From: Bacillus sp. NTK034
GTDB taxonomy: Bacteria > Bacillota > Bacilli > Bacillales > Cytobacillaceae
Assembly (NCBI RefSeq): GCF_017303275.1
Contig: NZ_JAFKOJ010000010.1
Coordinates: 1-64,000 of the forward strand
Length of the DNA stretch: 64,000 nucleotides
Direction of reading: 5' to 3'
The notes beneath the pieces were generated by a model, which saw only the letters and a list, made by a program, of their open reading frames with translations, did not search any database and was not told the DNA's origin. Each line of letters opens with the position of its first letter. Position 1 is the first letter of the stretch. Of the stretch, positions 1 to 8,775 are shown one piece after another. A program made the position numbers and the translations under genes.

Positions 1-239
1 AGAGAGAAGGCGAAAAGCAGTCCGAATACGAGCCAGGTTCGGACAGGATGAAGGAAAAAAAGGGAAAAGCAGTCCGAATACGAGCCAGGTTCGGACAGGA
101 TGCAAGAGAGAAGGCGAAAAGCAGTCCGAATACGAGCCAGGTTCGGACAGGATGAAGGAGAAAAAGGGAAAAGCAGTCCGAATACGTGCCTGATTCGGAC
201 AGGATGAAGGAGAAAAAGCGGAGAGCAGTCCGAATACGA
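1..239. repeat. 52-bp tandem repeat array with internal inverted repeats, cut by window edge
   Basis: The motif GCAGTCCGAATACG begins at 17, 69, 121, 173 and 225, an exact 52-bp period. Each complete unit holds GTCCGAA, an 11-base loop and TTCGGAC, so each could fold as a 7-8 bp hairpin, followed by a purine-rich linker. The fifth copy is incomplete and degenerates after ACGAACCCGATTT. The array probably continues left of the window. The linkers are nearly identical, so it is a satellite-like intergenic array and not CRISPR. Confidence 0.85.
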
Positions 240-263
240 ACCCGATTTATATCAATCTGATAA

Positions 264-297
264 GGCCCCATTCATAATATGAATGGGGCTGCTTTTC
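264..297. terminator. hairpin, probable terminator for a gene left of the window
   Basis: GCCCCATTCAT (265-275) pairs perfectly with ATGAATGGGGC (279-289) around a three-base loop. On the + strand it is followed by TGCTTTTCATTT, a moderate T-rich tail; on the - strand the tail is poor. It may also stop readthrough from the LysR gene. Confidence 0.55.
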
Positions 298-369
298 ATT
301 TATTATGTACCTTCATAAGCACTGAACTCCAAGTCTGCGGCATTGAGCTTTTTAGTACTTTCTTTATTC

Positions 370-1257
370 TCACTGTCTTGATGTAATAAATTCCATCAGC
401 TTCCTGCTGGTATGTTTCAGGGCTTCCTCATGATAGATCATGTAGAAGTCCCGCTGCATTGTAATTCCTTCTATATGTAATTGTTTTAAAGTCCCGAGCC
501 GAAGTTCTTTTTTTACAGCAGACTTTGAGATGATGGAAATGCCTAAACCCGCTTCTACGCAGGTTTTAATGGCTTCGGTGTGTTTCAGTTCCATAATGAC
601 ATTCAATTTGGAGGCATCTACATGGCATCTTCTAAAGGAATCTTCCATCACTTGCCTTGTTCCTGATCCTTTTTCCCGGATAATAATAGGAACTGACAGC
701 AGCTCCTCGATGGTTATATTGTCCGTCTTAATGAATTTATTTTCAGGAGAGGCTATGATAATCAACTCATCTTTGGCAAAAGGAACCTGTTTTAAGGCTG
801 GGTAGGAGAGCATGGATTCAATGAACCCTAAATTGATTTCATGATTTAACAGCTTCTCAACGATATGCCTGGAATTATATACATTTAAATGCAGGCTGAC
901 TTTCGGATAGAGACTCGAAAAATCGGCTAATAAAAAGGGGAGTACATGCTCCCCGATCGTTAAGCTGGCTCCGACCTTTAAGTCCCCATGTACACTTCCC
1001 TTTAATTCTTCCAGTTCATTTTCAGTTTCATTCATTAAAGCTATCAGTTTTTTGACTTTATGATATAGGATTTCGCCTGCAGGAGTCAGTGAGATTTTTT
1101 TGGTTGTCCGTTCAAAGAGCTGACAATCCCACTGTTCTTCGAGTTGTTTGATTTGAAGGCTCACACTGGATTGAGAGAGGTGAAGATCCTTGGCAGTCTG
1201 GGAAAAACTTTTATTATTGGCGGTGACATAAAATACTTTTAAATAGTCGAGGTTCAT
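370..1257 (-). CDS. LysR family transcriptional regulator (CysL/YeiE-like)
   Basis: A 295-residue protein with a typical LysR winged helix-turn-helix in residues 1-60 (SFSQTAKDLHLSQSSVSLQI) and a periplasmic-binding-like effector domain from about residue 90. The start is ATG at 1257 behind GGAGG. The gene lies 60 bp downstream of a YeiH-type transporter gene on the same strand and is probably cotranscribed; LysR regulators next to yeiH are common and usually control it. The effector is unknown; reduced sulfur or selenium compounds are possible by analogy with CysL and YeiE, but the sequence does not show this. Confidence 0.9.
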   Translation of the reverse strand: MNLDYLKVFYVTANNKSFSQTAKDLHLSQSSVSLQIKQLEEQWDCQLFERTTKKISLTPAGEILYHKVKKLIALMNETENELEELKGSVHGDLKVGASLTIGEHVLPFLLADFSSLYPKVSLHLNVYNSRHIVEKLLNHEINLGFIESMLSYPALKQVPFAKDELIIIASPENKFIKTDNITIEELLSVPIIIREKGSGTRQVMEDSFRRCHVDASKLNVIMELKHTEAIKTCVEAGLGISIISKSAVKKELRLGTLKQLHIEGITMQRDFYMIYHEEALKHTSRKLMEFITSRQ

Positions 1258-1316
1258 AGGTATCCTCCTTCAATCATGTAACTTCCCTCTATCTATTGTA
1301 ATTGATTAGGGGACAT

Positions 1317-2360
1317 TTAAAAAACTTTATATAGTAAGAGAAGCAGAGGGGTTATGGCAAGAAGACCCAGAAAGCCTGCTATGGCAACAGCCACTGGTTT
1401 AAAGCCTACTTTCACAAAGTCTTTCCATTTAATATTAAGCCCCAGGCCTGCCATACCCATTGCAAGGAGGTAGGTGCTCAGTAATAAAAAGATGCTGATG
1501 ATACTGCCCGGTATGGAGAAAATAGTATTGATCAGGCTGGTAAGGAGAAATCCGAAAATAAACCATGGGATTGGCAGCTTCCCTATATTCCGGCCTTTGC
1601 CGCTGTTTTTTCTGCTGTAAACAAAGCTTATGATAAGGGCAACTGGTATCAATAACAGGACTCTTCCCAGTTTTACAAGAATGGCAGAGTCACTGCTGAC
1701 ATCCCCGCCCGGAACACCTGCAGCCACTACATGGGCAAGTTCATGCAGTGTTGCCCCGGCTAATACACCATATTCCTGCTCGCTGATAGGAAGCAAGGGA
1801 AATAAAACAATATACAAAATGGCCCCAATGGTCCCTAAAACGGCTATGCATGATACTGCAACAGCGGTTTGCTCTTCCTTGCTTTTGACAATAGGCGCAA
1901 TCGCAATAATGGCTGCCGCTCCGCAAATAGCAGTGCCAGCAGCAAGTAAAGCTGACAATTTCTTATTGATTCTGAACGCTTTGCCCAAAAGCAGGATGAA
2001 ACTCATGGTAAAAACGATGACCACAACATCGATGATCATGATGGAAAAGCCTGCTGAGATAATTTCCTGCAAATTCAGCCTAAAGCCCAATAAAATAATC
2101 CCTGCCCGAAGCAATACCTTGCTTGAGAACTGTACACCTGAATGAGCGTCCACAGGTACAGATAGCGTATTTCCCCAAATGCCTCCCAGCAAAATGGAGA
2201 GGATCATAATTCCGAGAATGGAGAAAAAGGGAAGATTGGCAATTTGGCCAGCCAGAACCGCAAGGAAAAGGGTCAGCGATAATCCTTTTGCAAATCCGAT
2301 AGCCTTTTGTTTTTTTTTAGGTTCTTCTATTACATATTCTTGAATTTTTTGAGCTTCCAC
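1317..2360 (-). CDS. YeiH family putative sulfate/anion exporter
   Basis: A 347-residue, strongly hydrophobic protein with about 10-11 predicted membrane helices, matching the YeiH family (PF03601). Family hallmarks seen are the GIILLGFRLNLQEI stretch, LLAAGTAICGAAAI and TLHELAHVVAAG. The family is annotated as putative sulfate exporters, but the transported substrate is not well established. The start is a GTG at 2360 with AAAGGGGA upstream. The LysR gene follows on the same strand. Confidence 0.85.
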   Translation of the reverse strand: MEAQKIQEYVIEEPKKKQKAIGFAKGLSLTLFLAVLAGQIANLPFFSILGIMILSILLGGIWGNTLSVPVDAHSGVQFSSKVLLRAGIILLGFRLNLQEIISAGFSIMIIDVVVIVFTMSFILLLGKAFRINKKLSALLAAGTAICGAAAIIAIAPIVKSKEEQTAVAVSCIAVLGTIGAILYIVLFPLLPISEQEYGVLAGATLHELAHVVAAGVPGGDVSSDSAILVKLGRVLLLIPVALIISFVYSRKNSGKGRNIGKLPIPWFIFGFLLTSLINTIFSIPGSIISIFLLLSTYLLAMGMAGLGLNIKWKDFVKVGFKPVAVAIAGFLGLLAITPLLLLLYKVF

Positions 2361-2476
2361 AGATAGTTCCCCTTTCGTTCATTTGATACCTTAACCGTAC
2401 CATAGGAAAGGAGAACCGCTTCACCGATTGTTTAATAAGGTTTATTGGATTTCTTAATGATTCAAAAGTGTATGGA

Positions 2477-3406
2477 TTAAGCCCCTTTTTGCTGCAAAAT
2501 AATGACTTCCTCTTCTTTTTCTTTCATTGATAGGAATAGCACTCCTGCAATGATGAAAACACCGCCAAGCATTTGATAGCTCCCGAAAGTTTCTTTTAGC
2601 CACAGGAAGGATATCAAAGCTGCCACAAGAGGCTCAATACTGGATAAAAGACTGGTTTCTGTGGGGGAAAGATACTTCAGACTCCCTATATAAAGTAAAA
2701 AAGAGAGGGTGCTGATCACAATAATGCTAATTAACATAGATAATGTACCCATATGCAGTGCTCCTGCCAGGGTGGCAAAGCTGAATGATGGCATCAGCAA
2801 ATATAGGACGATTCCGCCGAGCAGCATTCCCCACCCGATGATTGTCATCGTTCCCCAGGTCTTAATGAGGGAAACAGGCTGCAATGTATAAAAGGCAAAT
2901 CCAAGCGCCGTTAGAAAACCGATCCATAAAGCCTTTTCTGATAAAAGGATTTGATCCAGGGATCCGTTGGTAATAAGCAGAAAAATCCCTGATAGAGCAG
3001 TGACAATGGCCAGCAAATGGATCTTGGCTGGCCATCGTTTGGACTCGATTGCCACATAAATGGTGATCAGAACCGGACCAGCAAATTGAAACAGGGTTGC
3101 TGTAACGGCATTGCTCACCTGAATGGTTTCGATAAAAGCATATTGCCCTCCAAGCATCCCCAAAACAGCAAAAAGAAGAAGCTGTATCCAGTGGCGGGGA
3201 TATTTCCATATCGCAAATACATTTACTTTCCGGCAAGATAAGAAAATGAGCGTGAAAATGCCTGCCGCAATCAATCTGACAACTAAATAATCGCTTGATG
3301 ATAAGTGGGTTTCCTGAAAAAACCACTGCAGCATTGGACCGGATAATCCCCATAAAGAAGCTCCGCTTATGATCATGGCCAGTCCCAGCTTGCGTGAATT
3401 GCTCAT
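2477..3406 (-). CDS. EamA/DMT family transporter
   Basis: A 309-residue protein with ten hydrophobic segments arranged as two EamA repeats (about residues 8-140 and 155-295), typical of drug/metabolite transporters exporting amino acids or other small metabolites. The ATG at 3406 follows AAGGAG. It is divergent from a MocR regulator across a 101-bp gap holding an inverted repeat, which strongly suggests that regulator controls it. Many MocR/EamA pairs handle PLP-related or amino-acid-like compounds; the substrate here cannot be read from sequence. Confidence 0.9.
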   Translation of the reverse strand: MSNSRKLGLAMIISGASLWGLSGPMLQWFFQETHLSSSDYLVVRLIAAGIFTLIFLSCRKVNVFAIWKYPRHWIQLLLFAVLGMLGGQYAFIETIQVSNAVTATLFQFAGPVLITIYVAIESKRWPAKIHLLAIVTALSGIFLLITNGSLDQILLSEKALWIGFLTALGFAFYTLQPVSLIKTWGTMTIIGWGMLLGGIVLYLLMPSFSFATLAGALHMGTLSMLISIIVISTLSFLLYIGSLKYLSPTETSLLSSIEPLVAALISFLWLKETFGSYQMLGGVFIIAGVLFLSMKEKEEEVIILQQKGA

Positions 3407-3430
3407 GTTGTTTGTCTCCTTACTGTATTG

Positions 3431-3458
3431 GTTATTATCATGTATTATAGATAATAAC
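3431..3458. promoter_or_regulatory. inverted-repeat operator between EamA and MocR genes
   Basis: GTTATTATC (3431-3439) and GATAATAAC (3450-3458) form a perfect 9-bp inverted repeat with a 10-bp spacer. The spacer contains ATTATA, which is TATAAT on the - strand and could be the -10 element of the EamA promoter. This fits a site where the MocR protein represses or activates the divergent transporter. Confidence 0.6.
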
Positions 3459-3507
3459 TGGTGTTGTTAGAAGGGTCAGATTTTTAATTTTTAAGGGGGT
3501 CAGGCTG

Positions 3508-4899
3508 ATGTCCGAGTTAACGCCAAATCTAGACTTTACAAGCGGTGAGGCACTATATGTGCAATTATATAAATATATTAAAAAAGAAATTAAGACAGGC
3601 AATCTGGCGGTAATGGCAAAGCTCCCTTCCAAAAGGAAATTTGCCAGATATCTTCTGGTCAGTGAGAACACAATTGAATCTGCATATGAACAGCTTATGG
3701 CTGAAGGATACATCGAATCGAAGGCGCGCAAAGGATATTTTGTGAGTGAAGTTGAACAGAACCATTTTGCTTCAGAAAATGAAGAGCCTTTCGCTGAAGA
3801 AAAACAGCATACTGAGGGTAAGTACCTGTATCATTTTACACATTCCGGGGTGGATATTAGGACGTTCCCTTTCTCTGTGTTCCGGAAATTAACAAATCAA
3901 GTCCTGACTAAGGATAATGGCGAGGTTCTAATGATTGGCCACCCTCAAGGCGAGCTGGAATTACGGAACCAGATCGCGAGTTATCTGTATAAATCCAGGG
4001 GTGTAAATTGTTCCCCCAGCCAAATCATTCTTGGCTCAGGAACACAATATTTAATGAAAACTTTATTGCAGCTGCTGGATGGCAGTATTTTTGCTGTCGA
4101 AAATCCGGGATATCACCGCAGGCTCGTCATCTTTGAAAAAGGAATGGACAATGTGAGGGACATTCCTCTCGATAAAGATGGACTTATTTTATCTAAACTG
4201 AAAAAGTCAGGAGCAAACATCGTCTTTGTCACACCATCGCACCAATTTCCATGCGGTATGATTATGCCTATTGCCAGAAGGATGCAGCTTTTAAAATGGG
4301 CAAAGGAAAAGCCTGGCCGTTATATCATTGAAGATGATTATGACAGTGAATTCCGGTACACAGGCAAGCCGATCCCGGCCCTGCAGGGATTGGATAAGGA
4401 TGAAAAAGTAATCTATATGGGTACTTTCTCGAAAGCCCTGCTTCCCTCTCTAAGGATTAGTTATATGGTCCTTCCAAGACCTTTGCTGAAGATTTATCAG
4501 GAAGATTATTTCTTTTATGCGCAAACTGTTTCACGGACAGATCAGGAGATCTTGATTAAATTTCTTCAGGAGGAGTACTGGGATAAGCATATCCAGAAAA
4601 TGAGGGTCGTATATCGAAGGAAAAGAGACATCCTAATTTCTGCCATATCGAAGTATTTTCCACCAGTTTCTGAAGTAATCGGACAGGACTCAGGTTTGCA
4701 CATATTACTTCGGCCGAATAATGAAATGAATGAACAGCAGCTGATCAGGAAAGCCTTAGAGGCAGAAATAAAAATTTATCCTGTATCTCAATTTGGAGAA
4801 AATGACGGTCACACTGTATTGCTTGGTTTTGCCTTACTATCTGAAGAAGAGATATATGAAGCAATAAGGGTGTTAGCCAGGGCATGGTTTGAATTGTAA
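3508..4899 (+). CDS. MocR-type GntR family regulator with aminotransferase domain
   Basis: A 463-residue protein: GntR winged helix in residues 15-80 (LPSKRKFARYLLVSENTIES) fused to a fold-type I aminotransferase domain from about residue 110. The PLP-binding lysine motif TFSKALLPSLRISY is present, as is EDDYDSEFRY. Such proteins bind PLP or PLP-amino-acid adducts and act as regulators more often than enzymes. The ATG at 3508 follows AGGGGG. It is divergent from the EamA transporter and likely controls it through the 3431-3458 repeat. Confidence 0.92.
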   Translation: MSELTPNLDFTSGEALYVQLYKYIKKEIKTGNLAVMAKLPSKRKFARYLLVSENTIESAYEQLMAEGYIESKARKGYFVSEVEQNHFASENEEPFAEEKQHTEGKYLYHFTHSGVDIRTFPFSVFRKLTNQVLTKDNGEVLMIGHPQGELELRNQIASYLYKSRGVNCSPSQIILGSGTQYLMKTLLQLLDGSIFAVENPGYHRRLVIFEKGMDNVRDIPLDKDGLILSKLKKSGANIVFVTPSHQFPCGMIMPIARRMQLLKWAKEKPGRYIIEDDYDSEFRYTGKPIPALQGLDKDEKVIYMGTFSKALLPSLRISYMVLPRPLLKIYQEDYFFYAQTVSRTDQEILIKFLQEEYWDKHIQKMRVVYRRKRDILISAISKYFPPVSEVIGQDSGLHILLRPNNEMNEQQLIRKALEAEIKIYPVSQFGENDGHTVLLGFALLSEEEIYEAIRVLARAWFEL

Positions 4900-5083
4900 A
4901 ACCTGATAAGTGGTGATATTGCATGCGCAGCCTATCCAGACCCATACTATGGAGAACATTTGCATGATTTCTAAAGTAGTTATTAATACTCATTTTACCA
5001 AGTAAAGCGAACTGTTTGTCCATTCAGTACGTTTCCATTTGTAACAGGCTTTTGCCTGAAAAATTAGATGGAGGGTTTCTTGA

Positions 5084-5878
5084 ATGAAAAAGTTTTCTTT
5101 CCTGATGGTTTGTCTATTTGTTATGGCAGGTGCTGCGGGTTTTACGGCATTTTCGAATTCCGTAGAGCCGGCAAATTCTTCAGTTGAAGCCGCACAGACT
5201 GAAGCTGTTCAAGTTTATGGTCCAGGTGGTCCTTTGGGCCCGATAAAGGAGGCTGCAGAAAAGTTTTCAGCGGAAACAGGTATCAGGGTGAACGTAACGG
5301 CTGGACCTGAATCCAATTGGATTCAGCAGGCAAAGGAGAATGCGGACATCATTTATGGCGGTTCAGAGTATATGATGCAAAACTTTGTGTTTAACCATCC
5401 TGGAATGATAGACGAAAAATCACGAACAGAGCTGTATCCTCGTGCTGCTGGTATTCTGGTGAGAAAAGGAAATCCCCAAAAAATAGAGTCGCTTGAGGAT
5501 TTAGCAAAGCCAGGAGTTAAAATAGTGGATGTTAACGGTGCAGGCCAGCTTGGCCTTTGGGAAGACCTGGCAGGAAGAAAGGGCCTGATCGCTGGTTTAA
5601 ATCAAAACATTGATATTTCAGTCAAAACCAGTGCTGAAGCCATTGATCTTTGGAGGACAAATTCAAAGCTGGATGCATGGATCACATATGAGTCCTGGCA
5701 TTATCGCTTGAGGGATGAAACGGAATTAATTGAATTACCTGATGAGGAAAAGATATACAGAGGAACACCCATTGCTATTGCCAAAGCGTCGCACAATAAA
5801 AAAGAGGCAAAAAAGTTTATAAAATATTTGCAAACTGAATCAGCCCATAAGATTTTCCAAAAATGGGGATGGAAGTAG
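5084..5878 (+). CDS. AcfC-like extracellular substrate-binding protein
   Basis: A 264-residue secreted protein: signal peptide in about residues 1-24 (no lipobox), then a type II periplasmic-binding fold starting VQVYGPGGPLGPIKEAAEKF. The WITYESWHYRL stretch and overall length fit the AcfC (accessory colonization factor) group of molybdate/sulfate-type binding proteins. The ATG at 5084 follows GGAGGG. There is no permease or ATPase gene beside it, so it is either an orphan or works with a transporter encoded elsewhere. The ligand is unknown. Confidence 0.8.
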   Translation: MKKFSFLMVCLFVMAGAAGFTAFSNSVEPANSSVEAAQTEAVQVYGPGGPLGPIKEAAEKFSAETGIRVNVTAGPESNWIQQAKENADIIYGGSEYMMQNFVFNHPGMIDEKSRTELYPRAAGILVRKGNPQKIESLEDLAKPGVKIVDVNGAGQLGLWEDLAGRKGLIAGLNQNIDISVKTSAEAIDLWRTNSKLDAWITYESWHYRLRDETELIELPDEEKIYRGTPIAIAKASHNKKEAKKFIKYLQTESAHKIFQKWGWK

Positions 5879-5993
5879 GAGGCGAATCTTCAATTAAAAA
5901 TGACTATATTTTTATCGAAAAACAACAGTCTGTGACTTCTTATCCAGTTTGAAGAATCTAATAGAGGGAATGAAATGGGCGAGGAGGGTTCAT

Positions 5994-6425
5994 GTGAAAA
6001 AAATACGTTCATATATATCAATATTAGTGATCGTTATAATGGCAGCTGGCTGCAGTTCAAATGGAGATAATGAGACAAAGGAAAATTCAAAAGCGAACAA
6101 CTCAGACGGACAAATGGATGATGAGCTTTTAAATGGCAGTGATGAGGTAATGGCGGTTCTGGATGAATTACAAGCTAATTTGAAAAATAAAGCGGAAAAC
6201 TTGGAACTGATACAAAAAACAGGCAAAGACCTTGAGGAAAACTGGGATGAGATTGAGAAGAAAGTGGAGGAGAATTTTCCTGAAGACTACGAAAGTATTG
6301 AAGAAAGCTTATATCCACTAATTAGTGAATCTCAAAAAGATCAGGCTGACTCTGCTAAAATGAAGGAACTGGTTAACGAAACAAAGGAAAAATTAGAGTC
6401 ATTTAAAGTGAAATTAGCTGAATAA
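5994..6425 (+). CDS. hypothetical lipoprotein
   Basis: A 143-residue putative lipoprotein. The GTG at 5994 is preferred because GGAGGG lies seven bases upstream; earlier in-frame starts lack a ribosome binding site and would bury the signal peptide. The signal ends in the lipobox MAAGC near residue 20. The mature part is acidic and helical (charged heptad-like segments, residues 45-140), typical of a small coiled-coil surface lipoprotein. I do not recognise a family. It ends inside a strong bidirectional terminator. Confidence 0.75.
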   Translation: MKKIRSYISILVIVIMAAGCSSNGDNETKENSKANNSDGQMDDELLNGSDEVMAVLDELQANLKNKAENLELIQKTGKDLEENWDEIEKKVEENFPEDYESIEESLYPLISESQKDQADSAKMKELVNETKEKLESFKVKLAE

Positions 6426-6475
6426 TAACAAAATAAACCTGCCCTAAATTTCATTGGGCAGGTTTATTTTGTTAT
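6425..6475. terminator. bidirectional rho-independent terminator
   Basis: A perfect 20-bp stem: 6425-6444 pairs with 6456-6475 around an 11-base loop. The A/T-rich outer stem provides T tracts on both strands. It separates the convergent lipoprotein and anti-sigma factor genes. Confidence 0.92.
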
Positions 6476-6476
6476 A

Positions 6477-7226
6477 TTACGTCCCCAGCACTTTTTGCCC
6501 TTGCGGCTGAGTGTTGAATGGATTAGGTTCCAATGTAATCCCAATATCTTCAAAGGAATATTCTGAAGGAAGGCGGTAGGTGATAAGGCCGCTCCCGTTT
6601 TGATCAGGTATCAAAGTGCCGGCACTTTGCCGATTTCCGTTCTGTAACAGCCATACTTGGTATACTTCATTTTTCTTTGTAATAGGCAAATTGTTTAAAG
6701 CAATGACAAGACTTGTTTCCGTACCTACCTGAAGAAGGTATGCGCTGCCGGTTGCAGAAGCAGCTAAGCTTTGCCCTGTTAAGGAATAAGTCGTAACAAT
6801 TTGTGCCGGATCAGCAGCTTTATTCTCTAATGACTTAATCGTATCTTTCAATTGAAGGCTGTTCCAATAAAACCCAATTAAACAAATGATTAAAATAGCT
6901 GTTACAGCAGTGGATAGGGGTGAAAAATGCCTTTCGGCAACTGATAAAATTCGTTCTTTAAAGCTAATCGGTTCGGCTTCTATTTTTTCTTCGTGTTTAA
7001 GAAATTTATTTTCTTCAAAGACAAAATCCATCACTTGTGACTTCAATGATTCCGGTACCTCTGTTTCTTCTATATCATAAGAAAGCATTTGCCATGTTTC
7101 TTGTATAGATTTCAGTTCCTGCTGGCATTTTGCGCACTTTAGCAGATGGTCTTCGAACTGTTTTTTATCTTGGTTTGTAAGTTCATTTATAATATATAAA
7201 GATAAATTATCACATTTATTCTCCAT
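6477..7226 (-). CDS. membrane anti-sigma factor, RskA-type with zinc-binding N terminus
   Basis: A 249-residue protein. The N-terminal zinc anti-sigma signature H27-x3-C31-x2-C34 is visible, then one membrane helix at about residues 104-122 and an extracytoplasmic RskA-like C-terminal domain ending in LEPNPFNTQP-type residues. The start at 7226 is chosen because AGGAGGTG sits six bases upstream; the ATG at 7235 lies inside that site. It overlaps the end of the ECF sigma gene by 11 bp, so the pair is translationally coupled and this protein presumably holds that sigma factor inactive. Confidence 0.88.
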   Translation of the reverse strand: MENKCDNLSLYIINELTNQDKKQFEDHLLKCAKCQQELKSIQETWQMLSYDIEETEVPESLKSQVMDFVFEENKFLKHEEKIEAEPISFKERILSVAERHFSPLSTAVTAILIICLIGFYWNSLQLKDTIKSLENKAADPAQIVTTYSLTGQSLAASATGSAYLLQVGTETSLVIALNNLPITKKNEVYQVWLLQNGNRQSAGTLIPDQNGSGLITYRLPSEYSFEDIGITLEPNPFNTQPQGQKVLGT

Positions 7227-7800
7227 GCCGAACACCTCCTATTTTCCCGTTGAAATTATTCCGAAGCTTTTTTAAGGCCTGATGCAGGCGGCTTTTAATC
7301 GTACCCAGCGGCTTTTGTTCAAGTTCTGCTATTTCACTTAAGGAGTAGCCTTCCCAATATAATAAGTTGATCAGGCGCTGCTGTGGTTCAGAGAGATGTC
7401 GTTTTGCTTCTTGAATCTGCTGTTTTAGCAGATTTCTTGTAACTTGCTGCTGGACATCATCAGCTGGAAGACCTTGCATTTGCTGCCATTCTTCAAGCTC
7501 CAATTGGACCGTCCCTTTATATTTTTGTTCTTTACGGATGAGATCTATGGAAATGTTTCGAGTTATGGTTAGAAGCCAGTTCACAAACTGTCCTTGGGAT
7601 GCATTATAGGTGTTTTTTGTCGTCCAAAGCCGAAGGAACACCTGCTGAACAATTTCTTTCGTTTTTTCCGTATCGCCCTTGGTTATTTTTATGGAGAAGC
7701 TGTAAATAAGTTTTACATATCGGTCATACAGCTCTTCAAGTGCTGGCCGATGATTTTGAACAATTAATTCTATTAGTTCTTCATCTGACTTAGAATTCAT
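7216..7800 (-). CDS. ECF RNA polymerase sigma factor
   Basis: A 194-residue sigma-70 family protein. Region 2 includes YSFSIKITKGDTEKTKEIVQ and FVNWLLTITRNISIDLIRKE; region 4 has LLYWEGYSLSEIAELEQKPL with the GTIKSRLHQALKKLR helix. The short linker and lack of regions 1 and 3 mark it as an ECF sigma. It is followed by its membrane anti-sigma factor and preceded by a secreted lipoprotein gene, a set often seen together. The inducing signal is not evident. Confidence 0.92.
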   Translation of the reverse strand: MNSKSDEELIELIVQNHRPALEELYDRYVKLIYSFSIKITKGDTEKTKEIVQQVFLRLWTTKNTYNASQGQFVNWLLTITRNISIDLIRKEQKYKGTVQLELEEWQQMQGLPADDVQQQVTRNLLKQQIQEAKRHLSEPQQRLINLLYWEGYSLSEIAELEQKPLGTIKSRLHQALKKLRNNFNGKIGGVRHGE

Positions 7801-7882
7801 TGACGGAAATCGCTCCCTTGTTAAACGAAATTATTTAGTATAGATGTTAACATAGATTGTCGGGAAAATTTGATAGGGGAGG

Positions 7883-7914
7883 AAAAAAAGAACTGCCGAT
7901 AAACCAGGCAGTTC
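7883..7914 (-). terminator. rho-independent terminator after the COG4315-type lipoprotein gene
   Basis: On the - strand GAACTGCC and its complement (7890-7897 with 7907-7914) form an 8-bp stem with a 9-base loop, followed by seven T residues (7883-7889). It lies 16 bp past the lipoprotein stop, so sigma-factor expression needs its own promoter in 7801-7882. Confidence 0.85.
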
Positions 7915-7929
7915 CTTCAGCAGTATCCA

Positions 7930-8439
7930 TTATTGTGCAAATAATGTTTCGCTGTTAACAATAAACCAAACATCTTTGACGCCTTGTCCGTTTACATCAC
8001 CAGATGCTCCGTCCCTTACGAAGTAGTAAAGCGGATAGCCCTTGTAGGTCGTTTGTTTCTCACCAGTGTCAGGCCGAGTAATCGTTCCGAAGTCTTCTTT
8101 ATTAAATCCTTCTGGAACAGCAAGGTCTTCAGAGTAGAAAGCAGGCCAGTTTTTAAGGCAATCTCCACTGCAATTTGATGTATTTGGCTGATCTTTTGCA
8201 AAGTAGTAAAGTGCCATACCTTTAGCATCTGTAAGATATTTACCTATTTTTTTGTTTTCCAGCAGTTGAAGTTTCGTATCCGATTCTGCAAGATCTTTTT
8301 CTGACTCGTTGTTAACCGCTGTTGTTGTTTCTTGTGCTTGTTCCTTTGCACCTGTACTTTCTGGTTTTTCCTGATAGCTGCATCCTGCAAAAAGTATGCC
8401 AGCTAAAAGAATTGTCCAAAAATAAATTTTTGTTTTCAT
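7930..8439 (-). CDS. COG4315-type secreted lipoprotein (Lipoprotein_15 repeats)
   Basis: A 169-residue lipoprotein with the lipobox LFAGC near residue 20. The mature part carries two Lipoprotein_15-type (PF03640) repeats: one around KGMALYYFAKD with NCSGDCLKNWPAF, and one around YKGYPLYYFVRD with KDVWFIV. The two cysteines in the first repeat could form a disulfide. Function of the family is unknown. It is often found beside ECF sigma/anti-sigma pairs, as here, and may be a member of that regulon. Confidence 0.85.
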   Translation of the reverse strand: MKTKIYFWTILLAGILFAGCSYQEKPESTGAKEQAQETTTAVNNESEKDLAESDTKLQLLENKKIGKYLTDAKGMALYYFAKDQPNTSNCSGDCLKNWPAFYSEDLAVPEGFNKEDFGTITRPDTGEKQTTYKGYPLYYFVRDGASGDVNGQGVKDVWFIVNSETLFAQ

Positions 8440-8775
8440 GATGAATCCCTCCGTTATTTTTTCTTATCAAATACAGGTAACGTAAGGGAGGTGTAAACGG
8501 TTTTATACAAATTTAAAAGCTTTTAAGATTCCTCAAAACAGGGCGGAATCAACAACTCGCATTCTGGCATTGATAAGTTTAACAATTTATATTTGTATAT
8601 AACTTTCCAATCTGACTATGCCTGATTTTAGTGCTCTGATGATTCAGGGAAATAATACAATCATAGTATTTCGTTATGAATGACGAGGTTAAGGATAAAA
8701 GTACTTGTACGCTCAAATAAACTCAGAAATTAAAACAGCAGCCGGTCTTATGTGAACCGGCTGCTGTTTTATGAT
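8440..8775. other. intergenic region, mostly without recognisable signals
   Basis: The stretch holds the upstream region of the lipoprotein gene (RBS GGAGGG at its 5' side), about 200 A/T-rich bases without a convincing gene, and the terminator at 8732-8770. I saw no riboswitch or repeat. Confidence 0.6.
8732..8770. terminator. rho-independent terminator of the CynX-type permease gene
   Basis: AAAACAGCAGCCGGT (8732-8746) pairs perfectly over 15 bp with 8756-8770 around a 9-base loop. T-runs flank both ends, so it can act on either strand; the gene ending at 8776 on the - strand is the obvious client. Confidence 0.9.

Noticed and set aside
1..239. CRISPR array
   Set aside because: Spacing is regular, but the linkers between repeats are nearly identical instead of unique, and no cas genes are present.
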